A DNA stretch of 64,000 nucleotides. Origin: Lycocorax pyrrhopterus obiensis. Lineage: Eukaryota > Chordata > Aves > Passeriformes > Paradisaeidae. The position numbers and the translations under genes were made by a program. Shown one piece after another: positions 11,605 to 22,752 of this stretch; within the stretch, counting starts at the first letter, position 1, and each line of letters starts with the position of its first letter. Below the pieces are notes generated by a model. That model ran no database searches, had not been told where the DNA came from, and worked only from the letters and a program-made list of their open reading frames with translations. The stretch lies in NCBI GenBank assembly GCA_014706295.1, contig JACSVZ010000007.1, positions 57,116,975 to 57,180,974 of the forward strand. The letters run 5' to 3'.

Positions 11605-14600
11605 TTTTTTATTCTGTATATTTTATATTGCAAATACATTTGGTTTTGTCATTTCCTATGCCTTTAAGAAAAAGTCTGAAGATGACTTTTTGAGCCAGAA
11701 CTCAGCAAGGTGAAGCCTTTGCTCTCAAACCCATACCTGATTTAGGCATTTCATGTGGCACAAGTGGCAGAATTTGCATTGACACCTCTGAGACTCTAGG
11801 TCCTTTCCATACTTTCAGATCAACCATGTGCAAGTGCACCTCTTGGTGACCTGTGGCTGAGCCTGAAACCCCGGTTTGCCAAATAACCAGCTGCTACTGC
11901 CACCACTTTGTGTCCAAGCTACAGCTCTAGGTGTTTGTCTCTGCAAGGACATCATTTGTCAGAGACCACGAAAGCCCCAGGGCAATAAAAGCCTTGCCCC
12001 AGGACGGTGCAGGACTCAGAAGCTCTAGATCCCAATCCTGCTCCACGCTGTTCTGCAAACACAAGCTCTGCAGCTGCAGACTGTGGCCCAGCAGAGCAGT
12101 GTTGTAAGCAGGGCATCCTGCAGCACAGAAATGGCAACAAAGGCACCATGATCAGCATCAGTCTGGGCATACACCAACCTCCCAGCCCATTTTACAGACT
12201 GGGGAGAGCACAGGTGGCTCCGAGGTTTGCCTGCAACCGTCTGCAAAACATGCCATGAGCATCCCCGGGCTGGTGAGAGGAGCAGTGCAATGATGTTAGC
12301 ATTTACTCCCCTGCCATCATGTGATGAGCCTGAACATCAAAAAGAGGTCACAGCCTTTAAAGCATCCTCCCTAAAGCTTCACTTGATGGGCAATCAACAG
12401 CAGTGCTTTTGAAGAGAGTTACACAGCCAGAGAAGCTATGAAGCGAGATAGCTGCTATTCCAGACACAAATGCTACAGATGAGCAGGCTCTGTGCTTCAC
12501 CCTCCTGTGTCAGTCAGGGGAGAGACCCTGCAAGGGGGGCTTGCAGGTCCCGTGGGTATAAATCTTGAAACTGCTACTCGATCATGCACTCCATCTGCAT
12601 ACAAACCTGCTCTGGGCTTCAAAGCAAGGGCTACACACAGCCTGACTACATAATCAAGCTTTGTACACAAAAGATGAGTTAAAAATTAACTGTGCCGGAA
12701 AGAAGGAAAGAAAGGGGGTCACCTGGCCAAGCTGTGAGAACAGGAACAAAACGCTCACAAGTAAACTTATTACACAAAATGTGGTCACGTATGTTCACTA
12801 GCCAGAACAGCCCCCTGCCCTCCTAGAGCAGGAGAACAGAAGTCTCTGAAATCAAATCACCTAAATGACCTGTATTTTTTGGGCATCATCTTTTTTCCCT
12901 TGCTGCCAGATTTGAAAGTCCAATTTACCAGGATAATATCCCCTGCATGGATGGAGGCTTTCAAAGTTGAAGCATTCGTCTCTTAGCAACTGGAGAGGCT
13001 TGAAGGGTCTTTTTTTTTCCTTTCCTTTCCCTTGATAACCACTGAGATACGTCAATTACTCAAATCTCCCCAAATGAAGATAAAGGAGCATGACGTCCTC
13101 ACCACTGTCCCCATCCCAACCACATAATGCTAAGAAGAGAACTCCATGGAGGGGTTAACAGAACACCATTACCTAGCAAAGAAGGAACAACCCAGTCTAT
13201 ATCCTACTGTCCTGGCAGACTCCAGGGCAAGTGATACCCACAGGTGTTTGGTCTTTTATGAGAAGTGACAATGTCAGGAGAGAAGGGACAAACCATGTGC
13301 TGAGATCTGACACTCACACTCCCCCTAACTCTGATGGAGATGGTCTGGGCACTAAAACACAGAGGTCCTGGTTTATGGTAGATGTCCCTCAGGAGACAAC
13401 TCAAGAGTGGCAGGAACAGCACTTTGGTGAGGACACGGACACTGGGAAGTGATGGGCAGGTGTCATGCATGGAGTGCCACGCTGCACTCACAGGGGAGGA
13501 GTAGCAATATGTTCAGTGATATAAACCAGCAATTTAATGAAGTGTGATAGCAAATGAGACAGTGGTTTAAAGAGATTTGATGGCAAGGTACACCTGAGTA
13601 TTTACTGCATAGTGGAGACAAAACTGTCAGGGAAACCCTCCCATTAAGTCATGAGGTTCAGAAAAGACCCCCTTGTGACCTAAACAGCTTCTCCAAAGAG
13701 AGTTCAAGTGCAGCTGGATCCAGACTTAGTCCTAGACTCGCTCAGTGGTTTAAGTCTAAGGAACTATGAGTGCACAATCAATCCTTTATATCATTCAGCT
13801 AAGATTTCTAAGTTTAGCATGCTATTAATCACTTACCAAGAATCTGCTGTGGCAAGGAATCTCTCATCCTCAAGGAGTAAACCTGAGATGTGTCCCCTCA
13901 AGGGGAGATCTGATGTGCAGCCTACTGCTGTGCAGGAGAGCTCAAGAGGCCCTGGGCTGTCAGCTGTTTATGGAGTAAGATGATTGACTTATAGTCATAT
14001 TTGCATACAGCAAGATCTCTGGTCACCATTCCAGCCAGTCCTTGGTTACCACATTGCCATCCACTGCCCCTGAGGTCCAGAGTAAGCTGGGTGCAGCCAT
14101 CACAGCCCCACTAGTGGTTATGGCACACAGGGAAGCAGCTGGGAAGGTCATGGGAGCAGAGAGCTCTGCAGAGCCAGTGCCAGGGAGCAGCAAGGGATGG
14201 CTGCTCCTCAGGCAGGCACACCCAGGAGCAAGGGTGATCTAGCCCTGGCAGTGCTCTCACCAACAGGCACAGCCCCAAAGAGTCTGGATATGGTGGGCAG
14301 AGATGGATCCTGGTGTCTATCCATAGCTCAAGACAAGCCCAGGTAGCTGGTGCATCCAGGGGAAAACCAGGGAGTCTAATCAGGAATAAATGGACCCAGA
14401 GCCATAGGCAGGGCTGGAAACAGAGCTACAACATGGGTCCAAAGTCCATCCAGAAACAGAGGCCAAATACAGGCCTAGAAACAATCTACAAGGTACATTC
14501 AGGATGTCCAACCCTGAGAGCAGATCCCTACAGCACAGCACCAAGGAGGTGGGATCACCTACAGCAAAGCTCATGCAGAGACTGAGGGCACAAACTTGAG

Positions 14601-15390
14601 CTTAAATGGAGCTTCTGACAGAGGTGTGAGCTCCAGGTGAGGCTGAACAGAGCCATTAAGGCTCATTAATTCCCTCAGAGCCCTGACAATGTATTTGGAA
14701 GCAGTGAAATGGGATCTGGACAATATTTGAAATTTCTTCCCCCATGCACACGTCTCTGCTGAATAACACCCTGCAGCATCGTCCAGATCATATTGTTCCC
14801 TTTTCTACCCCTTCAAAGGCAGCTTGCAGCATCAGGAGAGTGCCCACCTCACACAAATCACTGAGACTGGTGCCACAGGGCATCTTCTGCACTGAGTCAC
14901 AGGACTGGAATCCCTAATGGACCCCCAAAATTACCCCAGTTTGGCCAAACCATGAGCATCCTCACCAGCCTTCACATCATCTGGCACAGGTAACAACATG
15001 GGAAGCTCCTTCCCTACTGAAGGTACAGTACTAGCAGAGGTCCTCACCATCTCCCTACTCCTTTAAAGCTAAAAACCAGTGTAAACTCACAGACTAGCAT
15101 ATGGTGTGTCTGACACTAGGAAAACAGTTAAACTTGTCAGCATAATTTCAAGAGCATTGCAGGGATCTTTAGTGTAAACAGCAGCGATCTCCAATGCAAG
15201 CAAGGGGAAGGTGGAACCTGAGGCGGCTGAGTCAAGCCTGGCATGAGGCAGGATTCAACACTGAATAACAGAAAATGGAGACATTTCCTCCTTTGCCTCA
15301 CCCTCAATTGTGCTTTTAAATATCCCCAAGTGAAGGGATCAAGGGGGTCACATTCCTGGCTGGATTCCCAGCTCCGACTCAAGTGTAGCA
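11605..15390. other. Gene-free stretch, partly GC-richer
   Basis: Overlapping short frames on both strands at 11950-12260 and 14040-14590 reflect composition. A purine-rich, internally repetitive-looking stretch lies at about 14300-14530, with recurring AAACAGAG and CAGGC-type words, but no clean repeat unit could be defined. No repeat family is recognised. Confidence 0.5.
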
Positions 15391-15399
15391 CTGTCCCCT

Positions 15400-15640
15400 A
15401 CACAGATTTTTAATGACGCAAAATACACTTGAAATAATTTGTACCATAATTAGAAAACTTGCCTGCAATTTCAATTGAAAAAAAAAATTCGTCTCTAATA
15501 AACAGAATCTATTATATCCTCACTGCTGTGCCAAGGTGTTTATTATGCTGTATTGGCAACCTCTGTTCAACCTGTGGAAGCTTTAACAAGAATGAAAATA
15601 CATGACACAAAAATAAATCTATATCTACTTGTGTTCTTCT
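15400..15640. promoter_or_regulatory. AT-rich block resembling conserved non-coding DNA
   Basis: The sequence is homopurine/homopyrimidine-poor and AT-rich. It has homeodomain-type words (CATAATTAG at 15446) and a near-palindromic TTTCAATTGAAA (15470-15481). This texture is common in conserved non-coding elements of vertebrate gene deserts. Conservation itself cannot be seen from one genome, so the call is inference. Confidence 0.2.
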
Positions 15641-16740
15641 TTACACACATACAAGCACAGTAAAATGCAACTAACCTCAGCAACCAAACCTAACATCTTC
15701 TTGTAATAAAGAGATTGAAAAACCAAGAAACATTTGCTTGCATAGGAAGAATAATACATTTTTGAACATTTCTCCCTGAAAGCCATAAGACAGGCCAAAA
15801 TTTTCTATTTTAAGTTTTGAGATGGATATAATTCCATGGCACTAGTGGAAAATAGTGTCCTTTGCAGCATTTACATCTCGCAGTATCTCAACCTGTGAGC
15901 ACACATACTTGATGATGTAATTTAGCCCCAGAACCTGCATGTGAAAAGAGGCAAGGCCAGTGCTCAAAAGTGCTTTAAAAGCCCATAATGTCACATGATC
16001 TGCTCATCCACGCTCAGCCAGCAGACTGGAAGCACAGTAGGATGTCAGCATCTCTGGCCAGTGAGCAACTGCACTGCTGAATTCTGAACAAGCAGCAAAT
16101 GGACAGGGCAGTGCCAGCAGAAACCCTATGGAGAGTGGCAGCTCCAGCCTAATGCACCTTTCTGCTTTTAGCAGCACTGGTTATTCCTCCAAGGTCACCT
16201 CAGCCTTGAGTTAACAGCAGCAGCTGTCTCAAAGAGCTTGTCTCACATCTCCCAGTCCTTCTCTTATGGCTGGGAAGTGGCATTTGGGATGGTCACCCCA
16301 CAGTCAAAACACAGACCTCCCCTCCCAGAGCAAGCAGTGAGCAGTACAGGGATGTCCTGCAGGCCCTGCCCTCTCCCTGAATGCCAGCTGGGGCTGAGGA
16401 GTCTCAAGAAAAGTTCTTGAGCTGCTCTTGCACAAGAAGCTCATGTGCTTTATCCCTTGCTCCAAAGCCTTGTCAGAGCCCGGTAGCCGTACACATGGGG
16501 AAGACACTTCCTAGGCATAAAGAAGGGCAGGATGAAGGCTTGCCCACACCTAAAGAGCTCCTGTGAACTCAAATAGCCATTTTTTAGTGTTAGAGAACAG
16601 AACAGAATGCAAGGTGCAGTGAGAGCACACAAAGTAGGTCTGGTCTGCTGGAATATGTACAAAATTAGAACACAAAGCCACTGTCCTTCCGTTGTGTGCA
16701 CCCCATCAGAAACATAAAGGCAAAGGTCTCAATCATCACC
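15641..16740. other. Gene-free stretch
   Basis: Nothing recognisable apart from short chance frames at 16240-16700, which overlap on both strands. Confidence 0.5.
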
Positions 16741-17400
16741 TACCCTCTTTTAAGTTATATTTTGTCCCTGTTTAAAACTGTGCTCCTGCAAGTTTATTAT
16801 TGTGTACACTAGCTGCTGGAAAGGTATAGGTTTGGGACTTGTAATTATTTGTGAAACTCAGAGAGAATCAGCAATAAAAAGGGTGGCATTGTTTTGAAGC
16901 TAGTTTTATTATTTCCTCAAAGGAAAACAGCCCACCAAGGCTACGCAGTTTGCATAAATCTCGTAATCTTTTCTTACAAATGTGTAGAGAAATATTTCCC
17001 AGTGTCTGCTGAACATGGTGATAGCAAATACATGTAGGCACAGCATGTAATTTAGAGAATATTTTTGTTTTATTTATAACACAGAAGTGAACAGGACAGT
17101 CTGTTTGCAGTTGCCATGGAAATTGCTGGCATTAGCTCACTTCTAACCAAAGAGGAAGCAAAGAGCTTTCCACTTTTTGCTATTTAACCTCTTTTAATAT
17201 TAAAATCCTATACACTGCAGTAGCACAAATTTCTCCTCTTTGGAAGGTCAAGGGCATTCTAGAGCTATCATTGCTAAGAAGAAATTAGCTAATTTGAGTA
17301 CTGTGCATATGCTTGGTGAACACGATATTTCTTGAAACAGATTGAGCTCATCTGCTTAGAAGCATTTCTCCTTTTTTCGTTTTTTTGATATTTAAGAGAA
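16741..17400. promoter_or_regulatory. Enhancer-like AT-rich block with X-box and POU-type motifs
   Basis: The block holds an RFX X-box-like motif, GTTGCCATGGAAAT (17110-17123), close to the palindromic consensus GTTGCCATGGCAAC. It also has an octamer-related GTTTGCATAAAT (16948-16959) and TTATTTATAAC around 17070. Motif clustering in a non-repetitive AT-rich stretch suggests a cis-regulatory element, but single motifs of this length also arise by chance. Confidence 0.27.
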
Positions 17401-18061
17401 GCCTTTGGATTGTGGAAGCTACAAAAACTGGCAAAAATGTGCAGAGGAAGTTAAGGTAAAGCACCTCCACATAATTTTTACTAACTTCTCCCTACCTTGT
17501 TGCTCACTGATACAATCCCAAGGAATTCTCACCAGTGACAGGCGTCTGTATCTCGCTGACCAACCTCTCCCCTCTTCAGGTTCAAACAACAAAAGTAACA
17601 CAAAATCCCTCTTTCCTTGCAGAATTATGACCTTGAAGAGGGAGAAGTGACTCCATGAAGTCTGTGGTACTTCACTTTTGCCTTTGCAACCAATGGCAGA
17701 TAAAAAGTTCCCAGCTAATATAAAGTTAGTTAACAACATAAAACCCCTCTTGAGGGGACAGCAAAATTCATTTTCAGTGACAACGCATTCTACCTGCATC
17801 TGTACAATCACAGAGTAGCAATACTGAATCTTATATAGCCTCAAGCTCAGAGTTATGAAGGCTGAGTGTCCTCAGGATCTGGTGAGGGACAGAAGAGAAG
17901 CATCCACCTTGTCTCTATCACTGGCATTTTATTGTTGCCAAAGACTAAACAGCCTGGAGGATCCACTTTTGCCTGTAAGTCTGACCACTGGGGGAAAAAA
18001 CACACACTCAGAAAACAAACAAACAAATAAGCAAATATTTATTTAATTCACAACCTGTCTT
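17401..18061. other. Gene-free stretch
   Basis: A 141-codon minus-strand frame (17419-17844) is open, but it shows no recognisable domain and no clear splice context, and I treat it as chance. A short AAAC repeat lies at 18012-18028. Confidence 0.5.
18012..18028 (+). repeat. Short AAAC simple repeat
   Basis: AAAACAAACAAACAAAT is a four-copy impure tetranucleotide run. Confidence 0.6.
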
Positions 18062-18140
18062 TTGAGAAAATATTTGAAAGTTTCTGGTGATGGAAAATCC
18101 ACCAGCCCCATGGCAGACTGGAAGAGGGTTTAATCCCTAT
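18062..18140 (-). mobile_element. Probable CR1-type LINE relic
   Basis: TTTCTGGTGATGGAAAATCC, then ACCAGCC and GGGTTTAATCCCTA resemble the minus-strand CR1 block that reads 'GTGATGGAGAATCCACCAC...'. The match is short and diverged, so assignment is tentative. Confidence 0.4.
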
Positions 18141-19109
18141 TTGGGGAGAGAGGCTCATTTAGCCTATTTGGAGCAGGAAGCAAAGAGGTCAGCCCAGGGG
18201 AAGTAGGGAGGATCATTATTTGAGAAAACTTGCAGTTCCTCCTCTCTCTCTCAGTATGTCCCAGATATCAAGGATGTAAAACTTTATAGTTCAAAGAAAA
18301 AGAAAATCGAATCAAGAAAGAACATCAACAGATTTAATGCCAAAACTAAACTAGTTTCCTTTTTCCAACCAATCACAGAAGCTGAAAATATTTTTAAATA
18401 CAGGGAAAAAAGGAACATCTCAATGCTAAGAAGTCAAGAATTCCTTCTCCCACCTTGTTTTTTTTTAGTTTATGCACAATAACACTTTTCAACCATTCCC
18501 TGCACCTCTTGCTCCTGTAAAGCCCCCCTACCACCCCTTTTCCACCTGGCACTGTGTAGTTTCCTGCAGGCTCACAGTGTTTGCAGTAACACTCCGTGGT
18601 GCATGGCATGTGATGCTCCCTGATCCGCACGGTCTGCTCGAGCAGGCTGTGTGTGAGCTGAGCTCCGGAGTGCAGGGCTCAGAGCCGCAGCCTTCGGCCA
18701 CAGAGCCCCTCCTGCACAACACAGGAGAGACCACCCTGCGGGGCAGGGCAGCCAGGACCCTGCAGACATCACTGGAACCAATTCAGGCTTTTACTGTTAG
18801 GTAAGGAAATTAAAAACATATAGAAGAAAACAGGCTGGACTCGTGCCATCCTGTTTAGAGATGAGCCACAAATAATCTGTCGCCAATGCAGGGAATGTGA
18901 GGCCGGGTGCCAAGTGCCCTTCCTAGCACCATTACACGGGGCAGGCAGCACCTACCCGTGCTTTCATCTCACTTCTCAAAGCACTCACGGGCGTAAGCGT
19001 GGGTAAAAAGTGCAGTTCGTCTTTAACAGGGAACTCTTCAAGTCGATACATTGCTTAACTGGCAAATAACACAGTGCTTTGGACAGAGGTGAAATGTGGA
19101 GCTCATCTC
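18141..19109. other. Gene-free stretch with a minor CpG-rich patch
   Basis: Position 18590-18720 carries around eight CpG dinucleotides and several overlapping open frames on both strands, the longest being 110 codons (18472-18804, plus). I recognise no protein. The rest is anonymous. Confidence 0.45.
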
Positions 19110-19320
19110 TCTATTACAGGAGCCTGGCAGCAGCATTCAGCACCAGCTGGAAATTGTACAGGGTCTTATCAGGCCAGGCTGTCAGGAGGCAGTCGCAATA
19201 ATCTAATCTTGATGTGAGAAATGCACGGGTAACCAATTCAAGGTCAGGACAGCCACAGACCGTAGATATTTGTTAAAAGATAAGGGAGCCTCCGGAATAA
19301 CTTTCAGGATCTTGATTTGC
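19110..19320 (+). repeat. Possible ancient interspersed repeat
   Basis: The phrase series CAGCACCAGCTGGAAATTGT, then GTCAGGAGGCAGTCGCAATA, ATCTAATCTTGATGTGAGAA and TGCACGGGTAACC parallels an old sauropsid dispersed repeat whose core reads like 'GCAGTAATCxAxxCTxGAxGTGAxxAxxGCATGGATxAC'. I cannot name the family safely. Limits are approximate and divergence is high. Confidence 0.35.
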
Positions 19321-20007
19321 TGAGGTAGGCAAAGTATATAAAAAAAAATGAAAATCTGTTTTCCAGTGAGGAAAAGTGCAGGTAGCAGTGATGGACAAAG
19401 AGCATTTCACCTCAGACAGAGCTGCCTTTCAGCACTGTTTCAGTCGGTGATCCATCTGCATCATTTGTAAGGAGCAGTAATAGGCTGCCAATATTTTAAT
19501 AAGAAGCTGCCACAGAATTCCCTCTCAGCTGTGATAAATCTGCAGGCTCGAGGGAAAGGTTGTTTGTGGAAGGAACAGGCAAGAAATTAGAAATCTATCC
19601 ATTTGTCTTCCCTTTCCCACTGAAACGTGCACTTCAGCAAGCCCGATCCAGCAATCGGGACGTTGACATCATGAGACACAGCACTCCACCCACCCCGTGT
19701 GCTGGAAAGGCATGAGCTTCCTCCAGAAGCTATTTAGACTCATTAGCACACACTGTGCCCGTGATAATGAGTCCTCTCTTGCAGCAGGGCTCCCCCAGTT
19801 ACAGGGGGTTTAAACTGGAGGCAGCTGATGCCTGTCTGGCTGAGAGAGTGGCAGAGCTAACCTGCATCCCTGAGCCCGGCTGCACTGCCAGCCCGCAGGA
19901 GATCAAAGAAGAAAATTATGGGGACTGGGGCTAGGGAGACCAAGAATGTACAGGCAAGTAGAAGGAAACGTAAGCAGGATGTCAGTCAGAAATGCAGAAT
20001 TCAATTT
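19321..20007. other. Gene-free stretch
   Basis: The segment 19690-19850 has a non-repetitive texture with TAATGAG and CATTAGCA words and could be regulatory. Nothing firmer is visible. Confidence 0.45.
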
Positions 20008-20109
20008 CCTGAGCAATCTGGACTGACGGAAGATGTCCCTCGCCATGGCAGTGAGGTTGGAACTACATCTTTGAGGTCCCTGCCAACCACTCCATGACTC
20101 TATGATTTC
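20008..20109 (+). mobile_element. CR1 LINE 3'-end fragment
   Basis: CCTGAGCAATCTGGACTGAC, GAAGATGTCCCTCGCCATGG, GAGGTTGGAACTACATC and GAGGTCCCTGCCAACCACTC are CR1 3' UTR landmarks in order. They are followed by the terminal CATGACTCTATGATTT. Plus orientation, 5'-truncated, non-coding. Confidence 0.85.
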
Positions 20110-21759
20110 AGGACACTAATCGTTTGCTGGCACACCCTGCACTATCACTGCTCGTCTGGGGTTTTTCCATACAGGAACCCCCCCATCCCGCAAAAACAAA
20201 TGCACAACCACTAAACCATCTCTGCTCTGAGTTCACAGTATAGATGTGCATCAGACATTTAGGGCTGCAGCAGAGGGACGTCCCACTTGCAGCATCCTAA
20301 AGCAAGACCCTCAGCTTAGCAGTTGCTTTTGAATAAGCAGTTTGCATGGTGGGCAAGACTTCCTTGGGTGGCATTAAAAGTCACGATTATCTATGCCAAG
20401 GAAGACATGGACAGAGTGGAGGAAGTCAGAGCACCCATCCAAGCTCAGATATCTGTAGTAGAGCAAAAAAGCACTTCTTGGCAGCTGGCTAAATAAAGAG
20501 GGACAAGATGAGCCTCAAACACACAATTAGTCAGTACTTTGCTACTGCTGCTGACTGTCCCTGGTTGCAATGTATTACCACTATCTGCTATTATTATTGA
20601 ACTTCTGCAGTCAGATGCATGGTAATATTTTATTTCTGAGGGACAATCAGCTACCATAATGACAGTGCACAACCCTGTAAAACACACTGCTGATCAAGCT
20701 CACCAGCTGACACACAGCAGTTAGCTAACGGCTTTTTTATTTCTTCTTTCTTTTCCCTTTTTTTTAAAGGAATAATTGTTGGCATTTCAAGCTTTTCTTC
20801 CCAAATATTCAGTAAAAATGCAGGTACATGGAACAAGTTAGTGTTTGTTGAGAAGTTTGTTTGTGAACATGCTTCAAGACCTTTTTTTTAACCAAGTCAT
20901 CCTATTTTCCCTGCTTTCAGTTTTTAATCTAATACAAGAAGTCAGGTCATTCTGCTTCTTTGAATTATTTTATTTTGTTCAAAAAAATGTCCGTAGAGGA
21001 TGTTTTTCTTTCTAGCCATAGTAATGAAACACATTTGCTGGCTTCATGCCAGGGATTGTAAACAGGTATCTGTCCTTGTTTAATTTCACAGTAAATAAGG
21101 TCTTCTATACATTCTTACAGCTGAAGTAGTTTAAAGTATATTTATTTCTATCTCTAGTTCTTATGGCTTGGTAAATACCCATAGAAAACTATGTTGGACT
21201 GCTACAAGGTAATCAGATCTCTGGTGGAAAAGCAAGAAGGAGGACTGAATACATATTCTTAAGGCAAAATGAAATAAAAAAACTATCTAGAGAAAAGTGA
21301 AAATGTATTAACATTGTCCACTGTCCTCAACTCTCTGACAGCCCAGGGGATTCAGAGTTTATAGAGACTACCTTTCTTCAGGAAATGGTAGAAAAATTGA
21401 ATTAGATGTATTTGCATGATGATGCTATCGAGTGGAAGAAAGGGAACCGGTAGACTATGGGAACAGCAACGAGTTCCCCTCTCTTTTTTTGTGGAAGAAC
21501 AGAGAAAAGGCTGACAGAAAAGGGCAGCATGATCTGATCCAAAGACTACAGCTGGCATGGGGCAGGCATAACTTTTTATGATTCACATTCTACTGCTGCA
21601 GTGTTCCATGTACTTCTAGCAAAGGTAATGATGCTTTATTAGTTTCCACAAAGTCCCTTTCCACTCTGTGGCCAGTTCTGTTCTATAACTTCCATTTTTC
21701 CATTATTTCCTCCTTTCCATTTAGTTTGTAATTGCTGTTTTCTCCCTCCAAAGCCCCTG
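20110..21759. other. Gene-free AT-rich stretch
   Basis: No recognised repeat or protein-like frame. T-rich tracts occur at about 20735-20765 and 20880-20890. Confidence 0.55.
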
Positions 21760-22480
21760 CCAGTCAACCATCAGATTGGTGATTTGGGCTGAAGTGGCTC
21801 CAAGTAAGCTCTAATGACAGACCGGGGCCCTGCTGCGCTCGGCAGCCTGCAGGGAGGGGAAGAAAGAGTCCTTTGCTGCAGTCTTGCAGTCCCAGCCCCT
21901 CCAGTCTATAACGCTTTGTCTTCTGATTCTTAAAACCTTATTTAACAGCATCCAGCCAAGGTATCGCTAAGGGCTGTATAGCCCCCATGGGCACGCACTC
22001 CTCGGGAGACTCACGTTGTGGGGGGCACTTCCAAACCAATAACCTCGCAGCCCCGGAGCCACTCCACGCACGGCTCCCTTCATCCCTTCTCCTCTGAGGG
22101 TGCATGCAGCCTCCCGGGGCTCACTGCCACAGGCCGGCTTCTCCGGTGCGACAACCTCGGCTCCGAAGGCTCGCAGCGCTACCTCTCCTCTGCCGGGGCC
22201 TGTTTTGTAAGAGCCTCCTTGTTCTCCTGGCACTGCCCCGCACGGGCAGCCCGCGCCTCAGGATTGCTTCCTGCCGCACGCTGGCCAAATCCACCGCCTT
22301 GAACAAATCCGCAGCTCCCCTGGACGCCCGGCTGCGCCTCGGTGCTTCTGAGCACGGACAGCACAATCCAGGGCTTTATCCTCCCCCGGCTCAGAGCTGC
22401 AAGCAGAGGATTTTTGTGTGTGGAGCTGAGTTTACTTGCTCCAGCCCCACAGAGTAAACGTGGCTGTGCAGCAGCGCGCT
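21760..22480. promoter_or_regulatory. CpG-island-like block
   Basis: From about 21985 to 22460 the sequence becomes strongly GC-rich. I count roughly 30 CpG dinucleotides, while flanking kilobases have very few. Frames are open on both strands (117 codons plus at 22104-22457, 143 codons minus at 22179-22610), as expected where stops are rare. The minus frame runs into the neighbouring CR1, so it is not a conserved protein. A donor-like GTAAGAG sits at 22207 on the plus strand. The upstream edge (21768-21830) has non-repetitive sequence with CTAATGACAG. This could be a promoter of an unseen gene or non-coding RNA, or an orphan CpG island. Confidence 0.5.
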
Positions 22481-22550
22481 GGAAGAGGAGAAAAACACCC
22501 CACAGGCATCGGCTGTGAGGCTCCGGTGATGAAGGCCCCCTGTGTTTCAT

Positions 22551-22752
22551 CACATCATAGGAACACAGAATCCTGGAATGGTTTGGGTTGGAAATGACCT
22601 TAAAAAGCATCTATTTCCAGCCCCTCCACTAGATCAAGTTGCCACCCACTGGATCAAGTTGCTCACGGCCCCATCCAACGTGGCCTTGAACACTTTATTC
22701 CTAATATCTAACCTAAACCTCTTCTAGTTTACAGCCATTCCCACTTGTCCTA
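22551..22752 (-). mobile_element. CR1 LINE 3' fragment with internal deletion
   Basis: Read on the minus strand this is a CR1 3' end. On the plus strand it opens with CATCATAGGAACACAGAATC, TGGAATGGTTTGGGTTGGAA and ATGACCTTAAAAAGCATCTA, and continues through CGGCCCCATCCAACGTGGCC to TTCCTAATATCTAACCTAAA and CATTCCCACTTGTCCTATCA. A typical CR1 copy has about 80 further bases between CTTGAACAC and the TTCCTAATATC block, which are missing here. A 17-bp word (CCACTAGATCAAGTTGC, then CCACTGGATCAAGTTGC) is repeated at 20-bp spacing (22626 and 22646). Confidence 0.9.

Noticed and set aside
12861..13055. Basic, protein-like short minus frame (ends in a KKDDAQKIQ-type tail)
   Set aside because: It looked like an exon at first, but I found no splice sites that preserve it and no family match.
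17419..17844. 141-codon minus-strand frame
   Set aside because: The translation has no recognisable motif and no splice context. Treated as chance.
22179..22610. 143-codon minus frame through the CpG-rich block
   Set aside because: It starts inside a CR1 repeat and is matched by open frames on the other strand, so it reflects composition.
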